Below, piece by piece: positions 1 to 6,949 of a DNA stretch of 11,671 nucleotides (its first letter is position 1; each line of letters starts with the position of its first letter). This DNA is from an uncultured Clostridia bacterium (GTDB taxonomy: Bacteria > Bacillota > Clostridia > TANB77 > CAG-508). The notes beneath the pieces were generated by a model. It was not told where the DNA came from. It worked only from the letters and a program-made list of their open reading frames with translations, and did no database searches. The translations under genes were made by a program, and so were the position numbers. The stretch lies in assembly GCA_949448405.1 (NCBI GenBank), contig CASTFX010000027.1, forward strand, positions 1-11,671, given 5' to 3'.

Positions 1-840
1 AGCTAAATATATTCCCTGAAGGAAGCTTTTATTTGCACCTAATGTTGGTCCTACTTCTTTTCCTTGTCCTGGTGAAGTCAGTCTTTCTGCTGCAAGATCT
101 ACATATTTTTCTTTTCCTGCAACATATGCTCCATTATTTGCAATTCCGCCACCTAAGTTCTTTATTAGTGAACCCACAATTACATCTGCTCCGACCTCTA
201 ATGGACTTTGTCTTTCTACAAATTCACAGTAACAATTATCTATAAATATAATTACCTCTTTGTCTACTTTACGTATTTCTTTTATTACTTCACTAATCTT
301 TTCAATGCATATACTATCTCTTGTCGAATATCCTTTAGAACGTTGTATATGTACTAATTTTATCTTTTCATTTTTTAGAGTTTCAGTAATCTTTTCTACA
401 TCAAAGTCATTTCCTTTTAACTCTATTTCTTTATAACTTACTCCAAAACTTTTAAGTGAGCTTGCATTTTCTTTTATTCCTATTACTTCATCTAATGTGT
501 CATATGGTTTTCCAGATATTGCAAGAAGTGTATCTCCTGGTCTCAAAAGTGCAAAAAGTGCGACTGTTAATGCATGCGTCCCAGAAATAAATTGATTTCT
601 TACCAAACTATCTTCTGCTCCTAAAACTTCTGCAAATATTCTTTCTATTACATCTCTTCCTACATCATTATATCCATACCCTGTTGTCGAATTAAAATGC
701 ATTTCTGATACATTATTACGTTTAAAAGCATTTAATACTTTTATACTGTTATACATAGCGTCTTCATCAATTTTTTTGGTTACTTCTTCTATATCCTTTT
801 GAACTTCATTTGCAATTTTTAGTAGTTCTTCTTTCATCAT
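1..840 (-). CDS. PLP-dependent methionine gamma-lyase-like protein (YnbB / aluminium-resistance family), 3'-truncated by window edge
   Basis: The minus strand is open for 280 codons from an ATG at 838-840 to base 1, where the window cuts it. Family members are usually a little over 400 residues, so roughly the last third is missing. The sequence fits the fold-type I PLP enzymes annotated as methionine gamma-lyase-like or aluminium resistance protein (B. subtilis YnbB). It has FNSTTGYGYNDVGRD at about 49-63, the SGTHA phosphate-loop region at 86-90, FIDNCYCEF at 199-207 (Asp201 expected to hold the pyridine nitrogen) and SLIKN at 224-228, with Lys227 the expected Schiff-base lysine. The true substrate of this family is not established; C-S lyase chemistry is inferred from the name only. 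A GGGA-type ribosome site lies just upstream (844-850). A second ATG follows the first immediately, so the start could be one codon later. It is divergent from the YcxB-like gene. Confidence 0.88.
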   Translation of the reverse strand, partial: MMKEELLKIANEVQKDIEEVTKKIDEDAMYNSIKVLNAFKRNNVSEMHFNSTTGYGYNDVGRDVIERIFAEVLGAEDSLVRNQFISGTHALTVALFALLRPGDTLLAISGKPYDTLDEVIGIKENASSLKSFGVSYKEIELKGNDFDVEKITETLKNEKIKLVHIQRSKGYSTRDSICIEKISEVIKEIRKVDKEVIIFIDNCYCEFVERQSPLEVGADVIVGSLIKNLGGGIANNGAYVAGKEKYVDLAAERLTSPGQGKEVGPTLGANKSFLQGIYLA

Positions 841-874
841 TATTCCCTTTCAAACAATTCATTTTAACTTATTT

Positions 875-903
875 AGTATATCATTTTTGCCTATTTTTGT
901 AAA
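875..903 (-). promoter_or_regulatory. SigA-type promoter for the PLP enzyme gene
   Basis: On the minus strand TTTACA (898-903) and TATACT (875-880) are separated by 17 bases. A TG one base before the -10 box makes it an extended -10. It lies 35 bases upstream of the start codon. Confidence 0.7.
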
Positions 904-937
904 GTTTAGTAATACTTGTATAGCTAGTTTTATATTG

Positions 938-966
938 TTGATTTTTATAAAATTTAGTGATACAAT
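938..966 (+). promoter_or_regulatory. SigA-type promoter for the YcxB-like gene
   Basis: TTGATT (938-943), a 17-base spacer and TACAAT (961-966) preceded by TG at 958-959 form an extended -10 promoter. The predicted transcript starts near 973. That places it downstream of the possible ATG at 887 and so supports translation from 998. Confidence 0.7.
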
Positions 967-997
967 CAAATCATACTTTAGAAAGGGGTTTTGTCAT

Positions 998-1513
998 ATG
1001 AAGGAACTTTTTAAAAACTCTACAACTTATACTCAAGATATTTATATCGAATTTTTAAAATTTCATAATAAAACTCATAATTTTGCTTACACCTTATACA
1101 CTATTGCTTGGAGTGCATTTTTTATACTTTGCATTTATATTGCATTTGACTCAGAGCTAAGACTACAAGGTGTACTTTTTACAATAGTTTTAATTGCTTT
1201 TATTTTTTATAGATTATACCATCCTAAAATGGTAGTAAATAGGGAAGTTAAGAGTGATAAGATATCGACTAATAATACTAATACTTTTACTTTTTTTGAT
1301 AAAAATTTTGAAGTAAAAAATAATAATGGCTCTTTTATTTATAGATATATTATGCTTCGTAAAGTATTCGAAACAAAAGACTACTTTTATTTATATGTAA
1401 CAAAAGAAAATGCCTTTTTAATCTCAAAAAAGACATTTTCACTTGGAAGTTCTGAAGATTTTGCTAAATTTATTTCTAGCAAATGTAAATTTAGATTTAG
1501 AAGAAAATTTTAA
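998..1513 (+). CDS. Small membrane protein with YcxB-like C-terminal domain
   Basis: This is a 171-residue protein. I place the start at 998 and not at the in-frame ATG at 887, because GAAAGGGG lies just upstream and a promoter (938-966) lies inside the longer reading frame. Two hydrophobic segments at about 30-50 and 55-73 are separated by a short loop, followed by a soluble C-terminal half. The pattern of alternating beta strands around FDKNFEVKN, YRYIMLRKVFETKDYFYLYV and a closing SEDFAKFISSK helix matches the YcxB-like domain found at the C-terminus of many small Bacillota membrane proteins. No enzymatic motif is seen and the family's function is unknown. The stop codon overlaps the stop of the converging gene by four bases. 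A hairpin with a T run lies 43 bases downstream, inside that gene. Confidence 0.75.
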   Translation: MKELFKNSTTYTQDIYIEFLKFHNKTHNFAYTLYTIAWSAFFILCIYIAFDSELRLQGVLFTIVLIAFIFYRLYHPKMVVNREVKSDKISTNNTNTFTFFDKNFEVKNNNGSFIYRYIMLRKVFETKDYFYLYVTKENAFLISKKTFSLGSSEDFAKFISSKCKFRFRRKF

Positions 1514-2397
1514 GTTAATATATTTAATTCTTCTAAAACATTTTTGTATTTCAAATAAAAAATTCCTAGATCTTTTCTTTCTAAGGAATTTTTTAATTCC
1601 TCTATTAAAATATATGCTTTATTTATGTTATATTTTTTTTGATTATCAATATTTTCTGTATCATTTACTAAACTTGTAAATATAGTTTCAGCCTTTTGTA
1701 TCTCTGTTTTTATTTTATCCCAATTCTTTGTCTCTGCATAAGCATATGCGTTTATAATATGAGTTTTTGCTTGTAATGATTCTTTTTCTATCTCTTCTAT
1801 TCCATCTTTATCTACAAACTTTGGTAGATAACTATATAATTTTGCCAAATACATAGCAGATAGAGCCTTTTCTTTCTTTTTAATATTTATAATTGCTTCA
1901 TCTAAGTCATTGCTAAATCCTAAAATATCTTCTGCTTTTACATCGATTTTGTATAAGTCAAGTACAATATTAGCCCAAGTAGAGGCTAATACTTCAAGTT
2001 CCCCTTCTATAGTTTTCCAATCTATTTTCTCTTCCTCTAATACTATGGTCTCTTTTTCCATCTTACTCAAAGTTTTTTCTTCTTTGTCTGTACCATTTTC
2101 TGAGGTATCCTCTTGCTGTTTACTTTGTTCTTCCTTCTTTGCTGAGCTACTTGTTGCTGAGCTTTCTGATTCTACCTTTGTAAGTACTACTTGATAATTT
2201 TGCATATCTATATTATTTAAATAGTTAATTAAAGTTAATAACTTTGAATCTAGGTAATTAATTTCTTCTTTATTTCTTTCTGATATTCCTTTAACATTTC
2301 CTGCGTTAGAAACCATTGTAAATGCAAATACTATTCCCACAATTATAGCACTTATAATTATAAATTTGGAAATATTACTTATAAGTTTATTGCTCAT
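1510..2397 (-). CDS. Membrane-anchored protein of unknown function, Ser/Glu/Lys-rich linker and helical C-terminal region
   Basis: A 295-residue protein that I do not recognise. Residues 11-29 form one hydrophobic segment after a short Lys-containing N-terminus. This could be an uncleaved anchor or a signal peptide with an Ala-rich exit near SNA at 30-32; there is no lipobox cysteine. Residues about 75-125 are a low-complexity Ser/Lys/Glu/Gln stretch, probably a flexible extracytoplasmic linker. Residues about 127-295 are predicted by eye to be all helical, with blocks such as LSAMYLAKLYSYLPKF and THIINAYAYAETKNWDKIK that resemble a TPR-like helical repeat, though no clear TPR consensus is present. 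An AGAGGA ribosome site precedes the ATG. The most likely place is the outer face of the membrane as a scaffold or cell-envelope protein, which is inference. It overlaps the YcxB-like gene tail to tail by four bases. Confidence 0.7.
   Translation of the reverse strand: MSNKLISNISKFIIISAIIVGIVFAFTMVSNAGNVKGISERNKEEINYLDSKLLTLINYLNNIDMQNYQVVLTKVESESSATSSSAKKEEQSKQQEDTSENGTDKEEKTLSKMEKETIVLEEEKIDWKTIEGELEVLASTWANIVLDLYKIDVKAEDILGFSNDLDEAIINIKKKEKALSAMYLAKLYSYLPKFVDKDGIEEIEKESLQAKTHIINAYAYAETKNWDKIKTEIQKAETIFTSLVNDTENIDNQKKYNINKAYILIEELKNSLERKDLGIFYLKYKNVLEELNILT
1557..1594 (+). terminator. AT-rich hairpin with T run inside the 3' end of the opposing gene
   Basis: AAAAAATTCCT (1557-1567) pairs perfectly with AGGAATTTTTT (1584-1594), with AGA/TCT able to extend the stem inside. 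The T run forms part of the 3' arm. It lies downstream of the plus-strand gene and could end its transcript. It also lies within the last codons of the minus-strand gene and is symmetric, so it could act on both strands. The stem has only two G:C pairs at its core and may be weak. Confidence 0.5.
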
Positions 2398-2419
2398 TTT
2401 TTTATCCTCTTTCTCATAA

Positions 2420-2449
2420 ATATTACTTAGTATTTGTTAAAAATGTTAA
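2420..2449 (-). promoter_or_regulatory. Possible promoter for the membrane-anchored protein
   Basis: On the minus strand TTAACA (2444-2449, five of six to consensus) is followed after 18 bases by TAATAT (2420-2425). The -10 match is only four of six, so the call is tentative. Confidence 0.35.
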
Positions 2450-2521
2450 GTTTATTCTAATTACATATTTTTTATTAGTTTGTATAGAATATTAGATATA
2501 TTTATTAAAGGAGAAACTAAT

Positions 2522-2803
2522 ATGAATACTATTGTAAACCTTTATAGTGATAATAGTGGAGAAATTGCAAAATTTTTATATAGTTTTTATGGAAAAAAGT
2601 TTTCACTACCTAATGACTTAAAATGGGAAAGAACTTTTGATAATCCTATTGAAATTGCTGATATAATCGGTGCTTTTATTGATAACAAAGACCTATTTAA
2701 GATTAATATGTGGATTAGCTTAGATAGAGGTGCTTTTATAAATGTAACTGAAAATAATGCAGACAAATTAATAAGGTACCTTTATGAAAGATACCCTTAT
2801 TAA
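2522..2803 (+). CDS. Small protein of unknown function (93 residues)
   Basis: Translation is placed at the ATG at 2522, nine bases after AAAGGAG (2507-2513), and not at the in-frame ATG at 2480, which lacks a ribosome site. The product is soluble, mixed alpha/beta by eye, with many aromatics (SFYGKKF, MWISLDRG, RYLYERYPY at the C-terminus) and no Cys, no signal peptide and no membrane segment. I do not recognise a family. A TAGAAT box at 2485-2490 could be its -10 element, but no good -35 box is visible. The gene ends three bases before the stop of the converging zinc-ribbon gene, with no terminator hairpin between them. It diverges from the membrane-anchored protein gene, so it is probably a single-gene unit. 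Confidence 0.65.
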   Translation: MNTIVNLYSDNSGEIAKFLYSFYGKKFSLPNDLKWERTFDNPIEIADIIGAFIDNKDLFKINMWISLDRGAFINVTENNADKLIRYLYERYPY

Positions 2804-2806
2804 TTA

Positions 2807-3235
2807 CTATTCATTTTCTGTTTCTTCCTTGTCTTCTTCTACTTCTGTTTCTTCTTTTTGTTGTACTTCTTCAGCTTCTTGTTCAAATCCGCAATTAGGA
2901 CAATAATTAGCTACTATTTCTATTTCTTCATAGCAGTTTTTGCATTGCTTTTTCTCTTTTAATTTTAGTATTTCATCTTTACATTTAACAATTTTATCTG
3001 ATAAAATCTGTATTTCCTCACAGCTTTGTTTTAATGCTTCTAAATCTAAATCTTCGTCTCTAACAAATTTTTCGTATACTGCTTCACCAATTTCTATATA
3101 TATGTCCTTTATATCCTTTTTGTGTTCACTAATCTGCATTTTAATTTTTGTTTCTTTTGCTATCTTTGAAGTTTTTTCAGCAGTCATTTTGTATGTTTTA
3201 CTGGCTGCATCGCCAATTTTCTCAAATATCTCCAT
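2807..3235 (-). CDS. Coiled-coil zinc-ribbon protein
   Basis: This 142-residue protein has three parts. The N-terminal helix (about 1-35) is amphipathic and Lys/Ala-rich. A central helical region (about 36-95) is likely a coiled coil. A short zinc ribbon has Cys98-x2-Cys101 and Cys112-x2-Cys115 (CKNC and CPNC). The last 27 residues are almost entirely Glu with a few Lys, Gln and Val, a strongly acidic tail. The four Cys knuckles are the usual treble-type zinc-ribbon ligands; proteins of this layout are common in Clostridia but have no assigned function. The start is supported by an AAAGGAA site about 11 bases upstream. The gene follows gpsA on the same strand after a 62-base gap and may be read from its own TATAAT box (3283-3288) or by read-through. 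Confidence 0.75.
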   Translation of the reverse strand: MEIFEKIGDAASKTYKMTAEKTSKIAKETKIKMQISEHKKDIKDIYIEIGEAVYEKFVRDEDLDLEALKQSCEEIQILSDKIVKCKDEILKLKEKKQCKNCYEEIEIVANYCPNCGFEQEAEEVQQKEETEVEEDKEETENE

Positions 3236-3282
3236 ATCTGTTTCATTCCTTTCTTAGTTTTATTTTTCTTCTTTAAAGAAAA

Positions 3283-3288
3283 ATTATA
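3283..3288 (-). promoter_or_regulatory. -10 box for the zinc-ribbon gene
   Basis: A perfect TATAAT occurs on the minus strand just after the gpsA stop. No convincing -35 box is seen 16-18 bases upstream. The box overlaps one arm of a 9-bp AT-rich inverted repeat (ATTTTTCTT at 3262-3270, AAGAAAAAT at 3276-3284), which would lie at the very start of the transcript. Confidence 0.4.
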
Positions 3289-3297
3289 CAGAGAAAA

Positions 3298-4284
3298 TTA
3301 AAATTCAGCTTTTTTATTTCTTTGCATTAATTTTAAAACTGCTTCTTTTGGGTCAAGATTATTGTATAGAGTATTATATACACTTTCAAGAATTGGCATT
3401 TCTATGTTATGTATTTTACCAAGTTCGTGTGCAACTTCAATATTATCTATACTTTCTATTACCATTCCAACTTCTTTTCTTGCTTCTTCTATTGTTTTTC
3501 CTTGTCCTATAAGCATTCCTGCTTTTCTATTTCTACTATGTTCACTTAAACAAGTAACTATTAAATCTCCAAGTCCTGTAAGTCCATAGAAAGTCTCTTT
3601 TTCTCCTCCTAAAGCTACTCCAAGCTCTGCTATCTCTTTGAGTCCTCTTGTGATTAATGCAGCAAAACTATTGTCTCCAAGTTTTAACCCTGCTGCAACT
3701 CCTGCACAAAATGCTATTATATTTTTTAAAGCTCCACCAAGTTCCACTCCTTTTACATCTGTGCAAGTATATATTCTTAGAGAATCACTCATAAATTCTT
3801 CTTGTATCATATCTGTTACTTCTTTATATTTTGAAGCTACAACTAACGCAGTTGGCACTTCTATTGATACTTCTTCTGCATGACTTGGTCCTGAAAGTAC
3901 TGCTATTTTTGAATTTGGTAATTCTTCTTGTACAACATCGTCTAATGTTTTTAAAGAGTCTTTTTCAAATCCTTTAGAACATATTACAACAACCTGATCA
4001 GTTACATACTTTTTATATTCTTTTACTGTACTACGTGTAAATTTTGATGGTGTAACATGTAAAATTATATCACTGCCTTCAATTGCTTCTTCATAAGAAG
4101 TTGTGCAGTATATATTATTTGGAATTTCTGCTTTTGGTAAAAATTTGCATTTTTTTTCATTATTTATTAAATCTCTTTCTTCTTCAGAAAAAGACCATAT
4201 TTTTATATTATGTCCTTTTAATGCTAAATTTATTGCTAGAGCTACTCCCCAGCTTCCACTTCCTATTATACATACATTTTTCAT
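3298..4284 (-). CDS. gpsA: NAD(P)H-dependent glycerol-3-phosphate dehydrogenase
   Basis: The enzyme reduces dihydroxyacetone phosphate to sn-glycerol-3-phosphate, the backbone of phospholipids, in the cytosol. The 328 residues are the normal full length. The N-terminal Rossmann fold carries the dinucleotide loop GSGSWG at 8-13. Further family blocks are SKGFEKDS at 103-110, LSGPSHAEEV at 130-139, GGALKNIIA at 183-191 with the expected catalytic Lys187, and CLSEHSRNRKAG at 245-256, which contributes to phosphate binding. The start is supported by AGGAG just upstream of the ATG. It is the last of the der-plsY-gpsA series, and its product feeds PlsY directly. The 139-base gap to plsY is unusually long for this operon and holds an inverted-repeat element that ends in a terminator-like T run ahead of gpsA, so its expression may be uncoupled from plsY. 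Confidence 0.97.
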   Translation of the reverse strand: MKNVCIIGSGSWGVALAINLALKGHNIKIWSFSEEERDLINNEKKCKFLPKAEIPNNIYCTTSYEEAIEGSDIILHVTPSKFTRSTVKEYKKYVTDQVVVICSKGFEKDSLKTLDDVVQEELPNSKIAVLSGPSHAEEVSIEVPTALVVASKYKEVTDMIQEEFMSDSLRIYTCTDVKGVELGGALKNIIAFCAGVAAGLKLGDNSFAALITRGLKEIAELGVALGGEKETFYGLTGLGDLIVTCLSEHSRNRKAGMLIGQGKTIEEARKEVGMVIESIDNIEVAHELGKIHNIEMPILESVYNTLYNNLDPKEAVLKLMQRNKKAEF

Positions 4285-4301
4285 TTCTTCTCCTCTTTCT
4301 T

Positions 4302-4436
4302 GTTCAAAAAAGAATTAGTATATTGCTATGTGTTTTTAATGATTACAGTTAGTTTTGCAAACTGTATACTAAGACTGTAATGAGCAAAGCTCTGACAGTC
4401 TCAGCAGCAACGCAAGATGCTGATTATTTTTTGAAC
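4302..4436. repeat. 135-bp MITE-like nested inverted-repeat element between gpsA and plsY
   Basis: The ends are imperfect inverted repeats: GTTCAAAAAAGAATTAGTA at 4302-4320 matches the reverse complement of 4418-4436 at 16 of 19 positions. Inside lie four further perfect arm pairs: TTAGTATA/TATACTAA (4315-4322, 4365-4372), TACAGTT/AACTGTA (4344-4350, 4360-4366), AGACTGT/ACAGTCT (4372-4378, 4395-4401) enclosing GAGC/GCTC (4382-4385, 4389-4392), and TCAGCA/TGCTGA (4401-4406, 4418-4423). The stretch 4382-4423 is clearly richer in G and C than the flanks. The right end includes the last codons and stop of plsY. No target-site duplication is obvious, no other copy is in the window, and no protein is encoded. 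It could be a small mobile repeat or a structured leader. Confidence 0.5.
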
Positions 4437-5053
4437 GATAATTTATTTTCTGTTCCTGAAAGTATCCTCTTAATATTTGCTCTGTGGTTAAATGCTACAA
4501 TTAGTGCAAGTAATATACTAAATATTATGTAGTTTCCATCTACTATAAAATATTCTTTTCCAACTTGACATATGACAAGTACTGGATAAAGTATTGCAGC
4601 TGTTACTGAACCTGCTGATACCATTCTAGTAACTGCCATTATTAATAATGCAAATATTAGACATACAAGCCCTATCTTCCAATTTATACAAATTAATATC
4701 CCAAGAGATGTTGCAACACCTTTTCCTCCTCTGAATTCAAAAAATATTGGAAATGTGTGTCCTATAACAACTCCTAATGCTGCAATTTGTACAAGTATTG
4801 CACCATTTACTCCTTGTATAAATTTGTTCATTAAGTATGCGATTATTATTGAAACTACTCCTTTTAATATATCGCATAGTAATGTAATTGCAGCAGCTTT
4901 TTTCCCCACACTTCTTAGCATGTTAGTTGTTCCTGCATTTCCGCTTCCCTTTTCTCTAACATCGAATCCTGCAAATTTTCTGCTGAAAATTACTGAAAAA
5001 TTGATACTTCCTATTGCATATGCAATTATTGCCATAATAATATATACTGCCAT
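4424..5053 (-). CDS. plsY: Acyl-phosphate:glycerol-3-phosphate acyltransferase
   Basis: PlsY moves an acyl group from acyl phosphate to position 1 of sn-glycerol-3-phosphate at the cytoplasmic membrane, giving lysophosphatidic acid. The 209-residue protein has the usual length and several hydrophobic spans (about 2-22, 54-75, 84-104, 118-141, 147-164, 170-188). All three family motifs are present: GSGNAGTTN at 36-44, GHTFPIFFEFRGGKGVAT at 98-115 (the Gly-rich site that holds glycerol phosphate), and HRANIKRILSGTENK at 190-204. The ATG at 5053 is preceded by AAAGGAAG. It begins 29 bases after der, so the two are co-transcribed. Its last codons (SFKK and stop) lie inside the right end of the inverted-repeat element, so that element may have supplied the C-terminus. 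Confidence 0.97.
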   Translation of the reverse strand: MAVYIIMAIIAYAIGSINFSVIFSRKFAGFDVREKGSGNAGTTNMLRSVGKKAAAITLLCDILKGVVSIIIAYLMNKFIQGVNGAILVQIAALGVVIGHTFPIFFEFRGGKGVATSLGILICINWKIGLVCLIFALLIMAVTRMVSAGSVTAAILYPVLVICQVGKEYFIVDGNYIIFSILLALIVAFNHRANIKRILSGTENKLSFKK

Positions 5054-5082
5054 ACTACCATCTTCCTTTCTTTTAATTAAAA

Positions 5083-6411
5083 TTAATCTTCTTCATCATA
5101 TTTTTCTCTTACAATAATTCTAATAGGGGTTCCTTCTATTCCAAATTCTTTTCTAATATGATTTACTAAATATCTTTCATATGAAAAATGGAATATCTCT
5201 TTATTATTTACAAATACGACAAATGTTGGAGGTTTTGTACTCGCCTGTGTAACGTATAAAATTTTTAGTCTTCTTCCTTTATCTGTCGGTGGCTGTGTTA
5301 TTGCTATTGCCTCATTTATTACTTGATTTAACATTCCTGTTGATACTCTCATGCTGTTACACCTATTTACTTCATTTATCATTTCAAAAATTTTGTTTAC
5401 TCTTTGTCCTGTTAATGCTGATATAAATATTATTGGTGCATATGTTAAATATGCAAGTTTTTGATATACGTCTTTTTTAAAATTTTCTAAGGTGTGATTA
5501 TCTTTTTCTATTTCATCCCATTTGTTTACAACAATTATTATTCCTTTACCAGCCTCGTGTGCCTCTCCTGCAATTTTTGCGTCTTGATCTGTTACTCCTT
5601 CTGTTGCATCTACCATCATTAAACACACATCTGCTCTTTCAATTGCGAGCATAGTCCTTATTATACTATATCTCTCAATATCATCTTTTATCTTATTCTT
5701 TCTTCTAAGTCCTGCTGTATCTATGAATACATATTTACCATTTTCATTTTCGTAGTATGAATCTATTGCGTCTCTCGTTGTTCCTGCAATATTACTTACT
5801 ATTACTCTATTTGTTCCAAGTATTTTATTTACAAGTGAAGATTTTCCGACATTTGGCTTACCTATTAATGCAACTTTAATTATTTCTTCATCTTCAACGG
5901 TTTTTTCTTGAGTTGGGAAATGCTTATATATTTCATCTAACACATCTCCTATACCTGAAGCATTAACTGATGATACTGCAAATGGATCACCTATTCCTAA
6001 GTTATAGAACTCATATATATCATTGTTTTCTTTTCCGAACTTGTCTGATTTATTACAAACAAGTACAATTGGTTTTTTTGATTTTCTTAGCAAAAGACTT
6101 ATTTCTTTATCTACTTCTGTTACTCCTTGTTTTATGTCTGTTATAAATACTATTACATCTGCTATTTCTATTGCTATTTCTACCTGTTCTCTCATACTTG
6201 TGATTATTATATCATCTGATTTAGGCTCTATTCCAGCAGTATCTACTAAGGTAAAATTTATACCTCTCCAATTTGCATCTGCATATATCCTGTCTCTTGT
6301 AACACCTGGTTTGTCCTCTACAATTGACCTTTTTTCTCCTATTATGTAATTAAAAAAAGTTGATTTTCCAACATTTGGTCTCCCTACTATCGCAACTATG
6401 GGTTTTCCCAT
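5083..6411 (-). CDS. der: Ribosome-assembly GTPase Der (EngA)
   Basis: Der is a tandem GTPase needed for maturation of the 50S ribosomal subunit. At 442 residues it is full length. The first G domain has GRPNVGKST at 10-18, DTAG at 57-60 and NKSD at 120-123. The second has GKPNVGKSS at 184-192, DTAG at 231-234 and NKWD at 296-299. The C-terminal KH-like domain (about 355-440) includes the family block KPPTFVVFVNN and the ending GTPIRIIVREK. Both Walker A loops and both switch-region threonines (GVTRD, GTTRD) are intact, so it should be active. AAAGGAG precedes the ATG. It starts 13 bases after the end of the broken dCMP deaminase gene and is followed by plsY after 29 bases. The der-plsY-gpsA order is a familiar Bacillota arrangement. 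Confidence 0.98.
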   Translation of the reverse strand: MGKPIVAIVGRPNVGKSTFFNYIIGEKRSIVEDKPGVTRDRIYADANWRGINFTLVDTAGIEPKSDDIIITSMREQVEIAIEIADVIVFITDIKQGVTEVDKEISLLLRKSKKPIVLVCNKSDKFGKENNDIYEFYNLGIGDPFAVSSVNASGIGDVLDEIYKHFPTQEKTVEDEEIIKVALIGKPNVGKSSLVNKILGTNRVIVSNIAGTTRDAIDSYYENENGKYVFIDTAGLRRKNKIKDDIERYSIIRTMLAIERADVCLMMVDATEGVTDQDAKIAGEAHEAGKGIIIVVNKWDEIEKDNHTLENFKKDVYQKLAYLTYAPIIFISALTGQRVNKIFEMINEVNRCNSMRVSTGMLNQVINEAIAITQPPTDKGRRLKILYVTQASTKPPTFVVFVNNKEIFHFSYERYLVNHIRKEFGIEGTPIRIIVREKYDEED

Positions 6412-6424
6412 CTTTTTTTCTCCT

Positions 6425-6926
6425 TTAATATGTTATTTTTCCATCTAATAGTTCATCATTTTTTATCCAATCATTTACATCTATTACATTGTATTTATTG
6501 TTTCCTTTTTGCCTTACTATTACATTCTTTATTCCTGCATTTATTATCATTTTCTTGCAAAGCTGGCAAGAGTCTGCGTTTTCTTCGTACTCTCCTGTAT
6601 CTTTCCTAACTCCTGTTAAATAAAGAGTTGCATCTATCATGTCTTTTCTTGAAGCACTTATTATGGCATTTTGTTCTGCATGTACTGACCTACATGCGTC
6701 ATAACCTCCGATGCCTCATATCTGGTAATATTTTTTTCTTAGTGCAATATCCCAAGTCTATACAGTTTTTTCTACCCCTTGGAGCTCCTGTATATCCTGT
6801 TGCAATTATTTCATCATTTTTAACTATTATACATCCGTAATTCTTTCTAAGACATGTTCCTCTCGATGCCACAGCTTCTGCAATTGATAAGTAATATTCT
6901 ATCTTATCTACTCTATTATTTTCCAT
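6425..6926 (-). pseudogene. comEB: dCMP deaminase (ComEB-like), interrupted by a +1 frameshift
   Basis: The intact enzyme deaminates dCMP to dUMP for thymidylate synthesis. The first frame encodes 75 residues from the ATG at 6924-6926, with family blocks ASRGTCLRKNYGCIIV and ATGYTGAPRGRKNCIDLGYC, and ends at a TGA at 6699-6701. The rest of the protein continues in the next frame with GGYDACRSVHAEQNAIISAS, where HAE holds the zinc ligand His and the proton-shuttle Glu, and later CQLC as the other two zinc ligands, to the stop at 6425. The downstream frame is itself closed by a TGA at 6716-6718, so the indel must lie between about 6702 and 6716. Removing one base there gives a 166-residue protein of normal length with every catalytic residue present. 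It may be a sequencing or assembly error, a recent mutation, or recoding. AAGGAG precedes the start; it leads the der operon. Confidence 0.85.
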
Positions 6927-6949
6927 ATCTTCTCCTTTTTACGTTTTTC

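Noticed and set aside
887..997. Longer N-terminus for the YcxB-like protein from the ATG at 887
   Set aside because: A good promoter (938-966) lies inside it, no ribosome site precedes it, and a strong one precedes the ATG at 998.
3638..3883. Plus-strand open frames opposite gpsA, der, plsY and rbr
   Set aside because: They are shadows of strongly conserved genes on the other strand and lack ribosome sites and recognisable motifs.
4401..4432. Plus-strand terminator TCAGCA/TGCTGA with T run
   Set aside because: It looks like a terminator on the plus strand, but no plus-strand gene lies upstream, so it is treated as part of the inverted-repeat element.
6720..6740. A7 tract in comEB as a slippery or homopolymer-error site
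   Set aside because: Any shift there into the downstream frame meets the TGA at 6716-6718, so it cannot restore the protein; a -1 slip goes to the wrong frame.
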